Source: Bacteroidales bacterium (GTDB lineage: Bacteria > Bacteroidota > Bacteroidia > Bacteroidales > UBA7960). From it: a stretch of 16,163 bases of DNA. The stretch lies in the NCBI GenBank assembly GCA_007128045.1, contig SKYG01000266.1:1-16163 (forward strand), given 5' to 3'. The position numbers and the translations under genes were made by a program. Shown here one piece after another: positions 1-6,448 of the stretch (its first letter is position 1; each line of letters opens with the position of its first letter). The notes under the pieces are model-generated. The model searched no databases and had not been told where the DNA came from. It saw only the letters and a list, made by a program, of their open reading frames with translations.

Positions 1-261
1 ATGTAAAATTTTGTCATCTACAGGATGAAACTGGATATCCTGCAAAACGACATTGAATTTTTTTCCGTTGATTTCCAGGCTGACCAAACACACTTCCGGG
101 GTAAATACGATATCTTTAAAACTTACGGCAGGGGTTACAAAATGGATTTGTTCCTTACCTCCATAAATAACGCATGGCACAAGGCCTTCTCTGCGCAATC
201 GTCTAGCATCTTTTTTCCCTACGTTCTCTCTTGGAGAACCGCTCACAGATACTGTTTTCAT
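1..261 (-). CDS. rplY: 50S ribosomal protein L25 (general stress protein Ctc family), N-terminal part only
   Basis: Reading the minus strand from an ATG at 261–259 gives 87 codons open to the window edge, so the C-terminal part lies outside. The product begins MKTVSVSGSPRENVGKKDAR and continues with RRLRREGLVPCVIYGG, the characteristic N-terminal block of L25/Ctc. It then follows the L25 pattern to VVLQDIQFHPVDD. L25 binds 5S rRNA in the large ribosomal subunit. Bacteroidota versions usually carry a further C-terminal Ctc domain, giving about 190 residues, which cannot be checked here. The gene follows prs on the same strand after 105 bp; prs–rplY, often then pth, is a common order in this phylum. 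A separate -7 promoter element in the gap suggests it can also be transcribed alone. The identification rests on sequence pattern and gene order; the start is the only plausible ATG. Confidence 0.92.
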   Translation of the reverse strand, partial: MKTVSVSGSPRENVGKKDARRLRREGLVPCVIYGGKEQIHFVTPAVSFKDIVFTPEVCLVSLEINGKKFNVVLQDIQFHPVDDKILH

Positions 262-318
262 TTTTTGTAATGGTTAATGATTAATAAATAGTGAACCTGT
301 TATTCCTAATGGAGGGTG

Positions 319-326
319 CAAAGGTA
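319..326 (-). promoter_or_regulatory. Candidate -7 promoter element for rplY
   Basis: The minus strand reads TACCTTTG, an exact match to the Bacteroidota -7 consensus TAnnTTTG, 58 bases upstream of the rplY start. No TTTG is seen at the expected -33 spacing, so the call rests on the -7 box and its position in the prs–rplY gap. It would give a leader of about 50 nt. Confidence 0.5.
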
Positions 327-366
327 ATACTTTATAATGTAACCACCAGCAGGTAATTACAGAAAG

Positions 367-1311
367 TCAGAGTATGGTAGAGAATTCGAAGTGTGTGCTT
401 ATAGATTCATGATTGTGCACCCGTTGTATCACATCGGCAAACAACCTGGCACTGCTAAGCACTTTTACTTTCCGGCAATCTTTTTTCAGCGGAATGGTAT
501 CTGAGACGAGAATTTCATCAAACATACTGTTTTCAATCCTGTCATATGCCTTTTCACTAAACACGGGATGGGTACAAACTGCTCTCACGCTATTGGCTCC
601 GTTTTCACGCATCATTTCAGCGGCTTTGGTGATCGAACCGGCTGTGTCGATAATATCATCCACCAGTACAACGTCTTTGCCCCTGACATCGCCAATCAGC
701 ACCATCCGGTCCACCTCATTGATTCTTACACGTTGTTTGTAACAGATCACCAGTTCGCTATTCATGAACTTCGCATAGGCAGCAGCCCGTCGTGTTCCAC
801 CGGTATCTGGAGAAGCCATCACCAGATTAGGAAGGTTCAATGCCTTAATATACGGGACGAATATGGCTGAAGCATATAGATGATCAACGGGAATATCAAA
901 GAATCCCTGAATCTGATCAGCGTGTAAATCCATCGTAATGATGCGACTAACCCCAGCAGCAATAAGCAAGTTGGCCATTAATTTGGCCCCTATAGAAACA
1001 CGGGGTTTGTCTTTTCGGTCTTGACGTGCATATCCAAAATAGGGTATTACAGCAACAACCTGGTTTGCAGAAGCCCTTCTGGCAGCATCGATCATCAGCA
1101 ATAGCTCGATGATATTATCGGCAGGAGAAAAAGTACTTTGAATGATAAAAACATCATTTCCACGAAGTGTTTCCTCATAAGACGGCTGTACCTCTCCATC
1201 AGAAAAACGGGCAACCAGTTCTTTTCCTAAAGGTTTTCCATATTCGCTGGCAATTTTCTGAGCAAGATAACGAGATGCAGATCCGGAAAATATTTTTACC
1301 TGACAGGGCAT
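367..1311 (-). CDS. prs: Ribose-phosphate pyrophosphokinase (PRPP synthetase), class I
   Basis: This 314-residue enzyme transfers pyrophosphate from ATP to ribose 5-phosphate, giving PRPP for purine, pyrimidine, histidine, tryptophan and NAD synthesis in the cytoplasm. Class I features are visible: SFSG-like N-terminus (QVKIFSGSASRYLA, 4–17), the ATP-binding YFGYARQDRK segment (91–100), the metal-binding DLHADQ loop with His130 (128–133), and the PRPP/ribose-phosphate loop VVLVDDIIDTAGS (214–226). The length matches the usual 310–320. The frame stays open upstream to 1374, giving 335 residues, but the shorter ATG at 1311 gives the family N-terminus, and a -7 promoter box (1360–1353) lies inside the longer version. 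An ATG at 1344 is also possible but would add ESTSKKQIF-type residues not typical of the family. It is followed by rplY and is divergent from tRNA-Leu. Confidence 0.97.
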   Translation of the reverse strand: MPCQVKIFSGSASRYLAQKIASEYGKPLGKELVARFSDGEVQPSYEETLRGNDVFIIQSTFSPADNIIELLLMIDAARRASANQVVAVIPYFGYARQDRKDKPRVSIGAKLMANLLIAAGVSRIITMDLHADQIQGFFDIPVDHLYASAIFVPYIKALNLPNLVMASPDTGGTRRAAAYAKFMNSELVICYKQRVRINEVDRMVLIGDVRGKDVVLVDDIIDTAGSITKAAEMMRENGANSVRAVCTHPVFSEKAYDRIENSMFDEILVSDTIPLKKDCRKVKVLSSARLFADVIQRVHNHESISTHFEFSTIL

Positions 1312-1352
1312 GAAAATTTGTTTTTTGGAGGTTGATTCAATCATCAATGAGG

Positions 1353-1360
1353 CAAAATTA
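1353..1360 (-). promoter_or_regulatory. Candidate -7 promoter element for prs
   Basis: The minus strand reads TAATTTTG, an exact TAnnTTTG match about 42 bases upstream of the chosen prs start. No clear -33 TTTG is found at 19–21 bp. It supports starting prs at 1311 rather than 1374. It lies about 55 bp from the divergent tRNA-Leu promoter. Confidence 0.5.
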
Positions 1361-1412
1361 TAAATAAAAATCAACTTATGCCGTTGTACCCCAAATGATT
1401 TTTTGATTTTTT

Positions 1413-1443
1413 TTTGCGGGAAAGAAAGTAATGTTTACATTTG
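1413..1443 (+). promoter_or_regulatory. Bacteroidota-type promoter of tRNA-Leu
   Basis: TTTG at 1413–1416 and TACATTTG at 1436–1443 are separated by exactly 19 bases. This matches the full consensus TTTG-N19–21-TAnnTTTG used by the primary sigma factor of this phylum. Transcription would start near 1449, leaving a leader of about 25 nt before the mature tRNA 5' end at 1474. Confidence 0.85.
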
Positions 1444-1473
1444 CAGGCCTGTATTGGCATTGCCAAAGAACCA

Positions 1474-1557
1474 GCCCGGGTGGCGGAATTGGTAGACGCG
1501 TTGGTCTCAAACACCAATGATAGCAATATCGTGCCGGTTCGATCCCGGCCCCGGGTA
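1474..1557 (+). tRNA. tRNA-Leu (anticodon CAA)
   Basis: An 84-nt class II (long variable arm) tRNA folds cleanly. The acceptor stem pairs GCCCGGG (1474–1480) with CCCGGGT (1550–1556), with a G·U pair at the end, followed by discriminator A1557. The D-arm contains GGCGGAATTGGTAGACGC. The anticodon stem TTGGT/ACCAA encloses the loop CTCAAAC, with anticodon CAA at 1508–1510, which reads UUG leucine codons. The T-arm is GCCGG-TTCGATC-CCGGC. The 3' CCA is not encoded (CAA follows), so it must be added by CCA transferase. A strong promoter lies upstream and a terminator directly downstream, so this is a stand-alone transcription unit. Confidence 0.97.
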
Positions 1558-1558
1558 C

Positions 1559-1596
1559 AAAAACCCCCTGCCACCATTTGGCGGCAGGGGGTTTTG
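1559..1596 (+). terminator. Rho-independent terminator of tRNA-Leu
   Basis: CCCCCTGCC (1564–1572) pairs perfectly with GGCAGGGGG (1583–1591) around a 10-nt loop. The hairpin is flanked by an A run (1559–1563) and a T run (1592–1595). It begins right after the tRNA 3' end. The symmetrical A/T flanks mean it could also stop transcription on the other strand. Confidence 0.9.
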
Positions 1597-1662
1597 TATA
1601 ATATCTCAAGGTGATTTTTTTTTAAGATAAAAACCCAACGGCTACGTGCAAAGAACGATCGC

Positions 1663-1717
1663 TTTACCCTGATTTAAAAAAAGTTAAGCCATGTTAAATA
1701 CTGTTAAAGGCTGTTGG
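1663..1717 (+). repeat. Direct-repeat array GTTAA-N5 with a 10-bp period (candidate response-regulator operator)
   Basis: GTTAA occurs at 1683, 1693 and 1703, exactly 10 bp apart. Degenerate copies in the same register are TTTAC (1663), TTTAA (1673) and GTTGG (1713). The two central copies are TGTTAA. The array ends at the -33 region of the following promoter. Tandem direct repeats spaced about one helical turn are the usual binding site of OmpR/PhoB-type response regulators, and such a regulator (rprY-like) is encoded by this very operon. The repeats are seen directly; binding and autoregulation are inferred. Confidence 0.6.
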
Positions 1718-1742
1718 CGCTGGTAAATCCATTATATTTTTG
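1713..1742 (+). promoter_or_regulatory. Promoter of the two-component operon
   Basis: TATTTTTG at 1735–1742 matches TAnnTTTG exactly. GTTG at 1713–1716 is a partial -33 box with an 18-bp spacer, one short of the optimum. A weak -33 next to a repeat array fits a promoter that needs an activator. The element ends only 7 bases before the kinase ATG at 1750, so the mRNA would be leaderless or nearly so. Confidence 0.6.
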
Positions 1743-1749
1743 TAATAGG

Positions 1750-3372
1750 ATGAAGAAACAATTTATTATACTGGTGATCGCTTCCATTACCCTGTCATTG
1801 CTAGGGTTGATTGGGATCCAGATTTACTGGATCAGGAATGCTGTATCGGTAAAAGAAATAAATTTTGACCGTGGTGTCAGTGAGGCTATTGGGAGGGCCA
1901 TATATAAGTTCAACAAGATAGAGTTAACGCGTAAAATGCTCACTCAAAGAGAGAAGGGACAACAGATGAGCGATTTGTTTCAAACCCTTGACTCGCTTAA
2001 CCACCGGTATTATCAACAAATTATCAACCAACAAAGTCCGGATGTATTACCAGGGGATACTACTTATCAAAGCTTTCTGCAGGATGTACAGATCAACATA
2101 AGACAGCTGGAATCAGGTCAGGTGGTTCAATCATTCGATACCAGCTATGTAAATACCCAGGGCAATATGCAGGGCAGCAGCCGGGGATATGCCTCAGGCC
2201 ATGACTACGCCCTGCAAGAGGATCCATTCAATCTGTTCTTCGAACGTAGTAAGATGATTAACGACCTGTTCGACGATATCTTTTCCAGCCGGCACTCATT
2301 CCATATTTCTTCAGCAGAAAGTATCCGGACTCTCGACTCACTCATGGGAGCAGAATTGCGTTCGCACGGTATAAAAACATCATATGAGTTTGGTGTGTAC
2401 AATCCCATATATAACCAACTTATTAATGAAAAAACCGGAAAATATACCGACGACCTGATGCAAAGCCAATACGTGTACAGCCTTTTTCCCAATGATATAT
2501 TTGCCAATCCGGAATATTTGCTGTTATTTTTCCCCGATCAACAACGGTATATTTTCTCACAGACAAACGCCATGCTGGCAACCTCAGCGCTCTTTATCCT
2601 GATCATTATTTCATCTTTTGCGTTTTCTATCATAACCATAATCAGACAAAAGAAACTGTCTATGATGAAAACCGATTTCATCAACAACATGACACATGAA
2701 CTAAAAACGCCTATTTCTACCATCTCGCTGGCATGTCAGGCTCTGAGCGACAAAGATGTTCAAAAGTCAGAAAGTCTTTATCAGAGCTATATTACCATGA
2801 TCAATGAGGAAAATAAACGCCTTGGATCTATGACTGAAAAGGTGTTGCAAACCGCGGTAATCGAGAAAGGAAGAATGCGTTTGAATACAACAGGCCTAGA
2901 TATTCACGACATCATTGAAGATGCTATTCTGAAAATCGGATTACAGGTTGATGCCAGGAATGGATCCATTACCACAGAACTTAAGGCTCAATACAGCTTT
3001 ATAAGGGCTGACAAGGTGCACCTTACCAATGTTTTCTTTAACCTGCTCGACAATGCCAATAAATATTCTCCGATTAACCCCAGGATTCATGTCATGACAG
3101 AAAATAACAACAAAGGTGTCCTTATTCATTTTAAAGATAACGGAATTGGTATAAGTCGTGTAAATCAAAAGAAAATTTTTGATAACTTGTACCGCGTTTC
3201 AACAGGAAATATTCATGATGTAAAAGGGTTTGGTCTGGGACTAAGTTATGTAAAGGCCATTACAGAGCAACATGGAGGATGGGTAACGGTAAATAGTGAG
3301 CTGAAAAAAGGCTCTCAATTCACTGTTTTTATTCCATTTGGTTTTAACGACAGCAATTATCAGAATTCTTAA
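1750..3372 (+). CDS. rprX: Membrane sensor histidine kinase, RprX-like
   Basis: A 540-residue sensor kinase of the inner membrane. Residues about 5–28 form the first membrane segment (FIILVIASITLSLLGLIGIQ), 29–279 a periplasmic sensor region without recognisable domain, and 280–298 the second membrane segment. The HisKA domain carries the phospho-acceptor His316 in NNMTHELKTPIS. The HATPase domain shows the N box (Asn431, Asn435 in NLLDNANKYSP), G1 (DNGIGI, 463–468) and G2 (GFGLGL, 493–498). The frame is open to a TTG at 1714, but the promoter lies inside that extension, so the ATG at 1750 is preferred. Its partner regulator starts one base after its stop codon. The pairing with an RprY-like regulator suggests the B. 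fragilis RprX/RprY system, linked in the literature to envelope and tetracycline-related phenotypes. The signal sensed here is unknown. Confidence 0.9.
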   Translation: MKKQFIILVIASITLSLLGLIGIQIYWIRNAVSVKEINFDRGVSEAIGRAIYKFNKIELTRKMLTQREKGQQMSDLFQTLDSLNHRYYQQIINQQSPDVLPGDTTYQSFLQDVQINIRQLESGQVVQSFDTSYVNTQGNMQGSSRGYASGHDYALQEDPFNLFFERSKMINDLFDDIFSSRHSFHISSAESIRTLDSLMGAELRSHGIKTSYEFGVYNPIYNQLINEKTGKYTDDLMQSQYVYSLFPNDIFANPEYLLLFFPDQQRYIFSQTNAMLATSALFILIIISSFAFSIITIIRQKKLSMMKTDFINNMTHELKTPISTISLACQALSDKDVQKSESLYQSYITMINEENKRLGSMTEKVLQTAVIEKGRMRLNTTGLDIHDIIEDAILKIGLQVDARNGSITTELKAQYSFIRADKVHLTNVFFNLLDNANKYSPINPRIHVMTENNNKGVLIHFKDNGIGISRVNQKKIFDNLYRVSTGNIHDVKGFGLGLSYVKAITEQHGGWVTVNSELKKGSQFTVFIPFGFNDSNYQNS

Positions 3373-4101
3373 ATGAATGCAAATATTGAAAAACCACTCC
3401 CCATGGAAAAACCAAACATCAAGATTCTACTGGCTGAAGATGATCCAAATCTGGGCACCATCCTAAAGGCATATCTGGAAGCTAAGGGCTTTCCAACCAC
3501 CCTTTGCATTAATGGACAAGAAGCCTACAACATGTATCTGAAAGAAGTTTTCAACTTTTGTATACTCGATGTCATGATGCCGGTAAAAGACGGATTTACC
3601 GTAGCCAGAGAAATCAGAAAAGTTGACAAAAAAATCCCGATTCTTTTCCTTACGGCAAAAACCATGCAGGAAGACATCCTGGAAGGGTTAAAGATAGGGG
3701 CAGACGACTACCTTACAAAACCTTTCAGCATGGAAGAACTCCTGTTGCGGATCAATGCCATTCATCGCAGAACATCTCCTGAAATATCCGGAGATTCTGA
3801 CAAAACCTTTTTTCGCATTGGAAAGTATTCTTTTGATTATTCGCGACAGATATTAAAAATTGAGGATCAGGAACAAAAGCTTACGTCCAAAGAAGCTCAA
3901 TTGCTGAAAATGTTATGCGACAGGATCAATGACGTACTGGATCGTTCTGAAGCTTTAACAAAAATCTGGCTCGATGATAATTACTTCAATGCAAGAAGCA
4001 TGGATGTATATATTGCCAAGCTGCGAAAATATCTGAAAGACGACCCCACCGTTGAGCTTTTAAACGTTCACGGCAAAGGATTTAAACTTATCGCTGATTA
4101 A
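3373..4101 (+). CDS. rprY: OmpR-family DNA-binding response regulator, RprY-like
   Basis: A 242-residue cytoplasmic regulator. The receiver domain (about 17–133) has the acidic pair Glu22-Asp23-Asp24 (AEDDPN), the phospho-acceptor Asp66 (ILDVMMP), Thr94 (LTAK) and Lys116 (LTKPFS). The C-terminal winged helix (about 145–240) includes the recognition region NYFNARSMDVYIAKLRKYL and the closing NVHGKGFKLI, very close to RprY of Bacteroides as I remember it. The ATG directly abuts the kinase stop codon. A second ATG at 3403 (MEKPNIKILL) gives 232 residues and matches the usual RprY N-terminus more closely, so the exact start is uncertain. It likely binds the GTTAA repeats upstream of its own operon (inference). 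Its stop lies only 9 bp from the end of the convergent lipoprotein gene, leaving no room for a terminator. Confidence 0.92.
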   Translation: MNANIEKPLPMEKPNIKILLAEDDPNLGTILKAYLEAKGFPTTLCINGQEAYNMYLKEVFNFCILDVMMPVKDGFTVAREIRKVDKKIPILFLTAKTMQEDILEGLKIGADDYLTKPFSMEELLLRINAIHRRTSPEISGDSDKTFFRIGKYSFDYSRQILKIEDQEQKLTSKEAQLLKMLCDRINDVLDRSEALTKIWLDDNYFNARSMDVYIAKLRKYLKDDPTVELLNVHGKGFKLIAD

Positions 4102-4110
4102 TAGCTGGAA

Positions 4111-4701
4111 TCAGATTGGGTTCTTCAGGTCAAAGTCGGCCTGAAAAACAACCTCTCCCATATATTGCAACTGGTAGGAGAATCGCGTAAGGTTTTCATC
4201 CATCACAACATTCCACTGACGGTCCAAAGTGTCTGTCAGTAAATCGACCGTATACTGATCGGCTGGAAAACGCTGGACAAAGGGCGTGCCGGTACCGTCA
4301 GAATACCCTCCATAAAGTGTCAGTTCTTCAGGGGTTCCATCGGGATACCTATGGTCATGACGGAAGCGTAAACGACCATTCTCCACAAGAAACATCCAGG
4401 TACGCGATGTGTCATCATCAAGATGAAATGGTATATGTACCTGATCACTCTCACAAAGTACCACATGCATTACAAAATCCTTTTCAGCCCAACTTTCTCG
4501 CCCTGGAGCCATATATGTTTCCTGACCCCTGAACGATTGCCCACATAGGCTTGCCAGGTTTTTCAAAAACCCTGCTTCATTCTCTGACAATACAGCAGAA
4601 AGAATATCGGGGACCTGTTCTTGCCTGCCTGTTTCGGGAGCACGACCGCAAGAATATACCAACATCATTCCAACAATAAAAAAATACTGTAAATGTTTCA
4701 T
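4111..4701 (-). CDS. Putative lipoprotein of unknown function
   Basis: A 196-residue protein with a short lipoprotein signal peptide: KH at the N-terminus, hydrophobic residues 5–17 and a lipobox-like LVYSC with Cys18. The mature part is probably anchored to the outer membrane, facing the periplasm; there is no acidic run after the cysteine that would suggest surface export in Bacteroidota. Conserved-looking blocks are LCGQSFRG (53–60), KDFVMHVVLCESDQVHIPFH, SRTWMF, RFRHDHRYPDGTPEE, LYGGYSDGTG and RFPADQYT. I recall similar blocks in uncharacterised exported proteins across Bacteroidota, but no function is known to me. The many polar and aromatic residues suggest a small beta-sheet domain. 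It is alone on its strand, convergent with rprY. No clear TAnnTTTG promoter is visible upstream of its start. Confidence 0.85.
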   Translation of the reverse strand: MKHLQYFFIVGMMLVYSCGRAPETGRQEQVPDILSAVLSENEAGFLKNLASLCGQSFRGQETYMAPGRESWAEKDFVMHVVLCESDQVHIPFHLDDDTSRTWMFLVENGRLRFRHDHRYPDGTPEELTLYGGYSDGTGTPFVQRFPADQYTVDLLTDTLDRQWNVVMDENLTRFSYQLQYMGEVVFQADFDLKNPI

Positions 4702-4783
4702 TCGAATAAATTTGATTAAATCGGTTAAATAGCCTGCCCCGATTTACCGGGAGAACCCACTAACGTTTGTTCATATCCTTTTG

Positions 4784-4797
4784 TGACGTGCACGTCA
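4784..4797. repeat. 14-bp perfect palindrome
   Basis: TGACGTGCACGTCA is a perfect inverted repeat with no spacer. It lies 82 bp upstream of the lipoprotein start (minus strand). It could be an operator for a dimeric regulator or part of a repeat element; the sequence does not decide. Confidence 0.5.
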
Positions 4798-4847
4798 TGT
4801 GGGTTTCATCTGTTTATTTTTTTATTCCTTATCCTGATGTGCACGGG

Positions 4848-4893
4848 ATCTCACATCGCATCGCTTTTCTGCGAAAAGCTTGCGGTTCGAGAT
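4848..4893. repeat. Long interrupted hairpin element
   Basis: Three nested stems share one axis: ATCTC (4848–4852) with GAGAT (4889–4893), CGCA (4857–4860) with TGCG (4881–4884), and GCTTTTC (4863–4869) with GAAAAGC (4873–4879) around a TGC loop. The 46-bp size and imperfect symmetry resemble a REP-like intergenic element. There is no T run right after it, so it is not an obvious terminator. Confidence 0.55.
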
Positions 4894-5115
4894 GACAAGT
4901 GCCCTGTGGGAGCAGGAGAAGTTGACCAGTTCATAGTTTTTCTACTTCTTTGCGAACATACAAAAAAAAATGTTACATGCCCTTGGTTTAACGAAATTAT
5001 CATACAGATAAATCAAATTATGCAATAATGATGGTCAAAGCAAACAAGAAGGGCTGTTATCTGTTATCTTCTTATAATAATACACAGACACATGATGATG
5101 AGCACTGGTTAAGAT

Positions 5116-5133
5116 CCCGAACATGCGTTCGGG
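5116..5133. repeat. Short hairpin CCCGAAC/GTTCGGG
   Basis: CCCGAAC (5116–5122) pairs perfectly with GTTCGGG (5127–5133) around the loop ATGC. The flanks GAT…ACTTC, not T-rich, argue against a terminator. It resembles the core of GATCCCGAAC-type dispersed repeats. Confidence 0.5.
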
Positions 5134-5150
5134 ACTTCTCTTCGCTCAGC

Positions 5151-5167
5151 TTTCTGACTGTCAGAAA
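5151..5167. promoter_or_regulatory. 17-bp palindrome just upstream of the tocopherol-cyclase-like gene
   Basis: TTTCTGAC-T-GTCAGAAA has two perfect 8-bp arms around one base. It ends 14 bp before the ATG at 5182. The position suits an operator or a leader hairpin affecting that gene; a repeat remnant is the alternative. Confidence 0.4.
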
Positions 5168-5181
5168 ATTATATAGAGCAT

Positions 5182-6213
5182 ATGAAACCATCTAAGAACG
5201 GCCTTACATTCACTAAAAAAATCAAAGAAGGCGGACTGCCTGGTATGTATGACGTGAAAAAGATATGGAATCCAACCTGGTTTCAGGGGAACAGAAAACA
5301 ATCAGGGTATTTTGAAGGATGGTACTTCAAAGTGGTTAGTCACGAGGGCAAACAATCATGGGCGTTTATTCCCGGTATCTCCCTTTCGAAGGGTGATGAT
5401 CATTCTTTTGTACAGGTAATTAATGGAAAAACCGGAAATAGCTGGTATTACAGGTTCCCATTAGACGCATTTTCCTATTCGAAAGAGGGGTTTCATGTAC
5501 AGATTGCCAACAATAATTTTTCATCCAAACACATGACCTTAGACCTTGATTCTGATCAAGGCCGCTTTCAGGGAAATTTCTCTTTTTCAGGCAATCATGT
5601 ATACAGAACAAAACTTCACAGACCAGGGATCATGGGTTGGTACAGGTACGTGCCATTTATGGAGTGTTATCATGGAGTTGTTAGCCTTGACCATCATGTT
5701 GAGGGGAAGCTACAGACTGGTGATCAGATGATCAGTTTTAGCGGCGGCAAGGGCTATATTGAAAAAGACTGGGGGTCATCCATGCCAAAAGCATGGCTAT
5801 GGATGCAAAGCAATCATTTTAATTCGCATGGCACATCGTTCATGCTGTCAGTAGCAAGGATACCCTGGATAGGAAATGCCTTCACCGGCTTTCTCGGTTT
5901 CTTCCTGTTCCAGGGTAAAAGGTATGATTTCGCCACATATACTGGAGCCAAACTTAATATGAAGATTGAAGAATCCGGATCTGTTCAAATATCAATCACC
6001 GGAAAAAATTTCCACCTGTCTGTAAGCTCCCAACAAGGCAAGGCAGGATCGTTAAAGGCCCCTGTTTCCGGAAATATGCAGCGAGTGATACACGAAAGCA
6101 TAGATGCAACCATTCATATCCAACTGGTTGATGCAAAAGGAAATACCTTATTCACCGGCACCGGGGCCAATGCAGGACTTGAACTTGTAGGTGATCATCA
6201 GTTGCTGTTATGA
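5182..6213 (+). CDS. Tocopherol-cyclase-like family protein
   Basis: A 343-residue protein with the two hallmark blocks of the tocopherol cyclase-like family: WFQGN…GYFEGWYFKVV (33–52) and GGKGYIEKDWGSSMPKAWLWMQ (188–209), matching the EK-x-W-G and W-x-W-x-Q signature of plant and cyanobacterial VTE1. It has no signal peptide or clear membrane segment; the middle and C-terminal parts are rich in alternating beta-strand residues. VTE1 closes the chromanol ring of tocopherols, but bacteria of this phylum are not known to make tocopherols, so the substrate is unknown; a lipid or isoprenoid-quinone role is only a guess. The first ATG is used. An ATG at 5245 (MYDVKKIWNP, 322 residues) matches the usual family start at least as well. 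It stands alone between the structured gap and the SUF promoter. No good promoter box is visible. Confidence 0.85.
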   Translation: MKPSKNGLTFTKKIKEGGLPGMYDVKKIWNPTWFQGNRKQSGYFEGWYFKVVSHEGKQSWAFIPGISLSKGDDHSFVQVINGKTGNSWYYRFPLDAFSYSKEGFHVQIANNNFSSKHMTLDLDSDQGRFQGNFSFSGNHVYRTKLHRPGIMGWYRYVPFMECYHGVVSLDHHVEGKLQTGDQMISFSGGKGYIEKDWGSSMPKAWLWMQSNHFNSHGTSFMLSVARIPWIGNAFTGFLGFFLFQGKRYDFATYTGAKLNMKIEESGSVQISITGKNFHLSVSSQQGKAGSLKAPVSGNMQRVIHESIDATIHIQLVDAKGNTLFTGTGANAGLELVGDHQLLL

Positions 6214-6321
6214 TATAGACAACAATAAAGCCATAGTAACAGGCGCGGAGCTGGGTTGATGAACTGTTGAATTGCAAAGGGTTAGATAAAGGTGTAAACT
6301 GTGTATTTTTCTACCACAATA

Positions 6322-6353
6322 GTTGAATAAAACAGGCATGTTTGTTATCTTTG
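6322..6353 (+). promoter_or_regulatory. Promoter of the SUF operon
   Basis: GTTG (6322–6325), a near match to TTTG, is followed after 20 bases by TATCTTTG (6346–6353), an exact TAnnTTTG. This predicts a start near 6359 and a leader of about 90 nt before sufB. I see no convincing IscR- or SufR-type operator in the leader. Confidence 0.75.
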
Positions 6354-6448
6354 CAGAGTTAATTTAATCTTATTCTAAATAATGTTTATCAGTTGATGAT
6401 ATAAATACGCAAAATGGTTGAATCCATCAGATATTCACCAATTATGAT

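Larger units (their letters stand above)
4702..5181. other. 480-bp intergenic region with palindromes and hairpins, no supported gene
   Basis: The region lies between the divergent lipoprotein and tocopherol-cyclase-like genes. It contains a 14-bp perfect palindrome, an interrupted long hairpin, a 7-bp-stem hairpin and a 17-bp palindrome, listed separately. An open frame of 81 codons at 4783–5028 passes through the hairpins, has no family resemblance and no start signal, and is not called. Phrases such as TTCGAGATGACA and GATCCCGAAC…GTTCGGGA resemble pieces of dispersed intergenic repeats common in Bacteroidota genomes (from memory), so the region may be made of decayed repeat elements. Confidence 0.55.

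Noticed and set aside
1371..1609. Two minus-strand open frames covering the tRNA-Leu gene
   Set aside because: They read the antisense of a well-folded tRNA and its terminator; no protein family pattern is visible.
4783..5028. 81-codon open frame on the plus strand
   Set aside because: It runs through hairpin DNA, has no family resemblance and no promoter or start signal. Its cysteine- and phenylalanine-rich start looks like chance.
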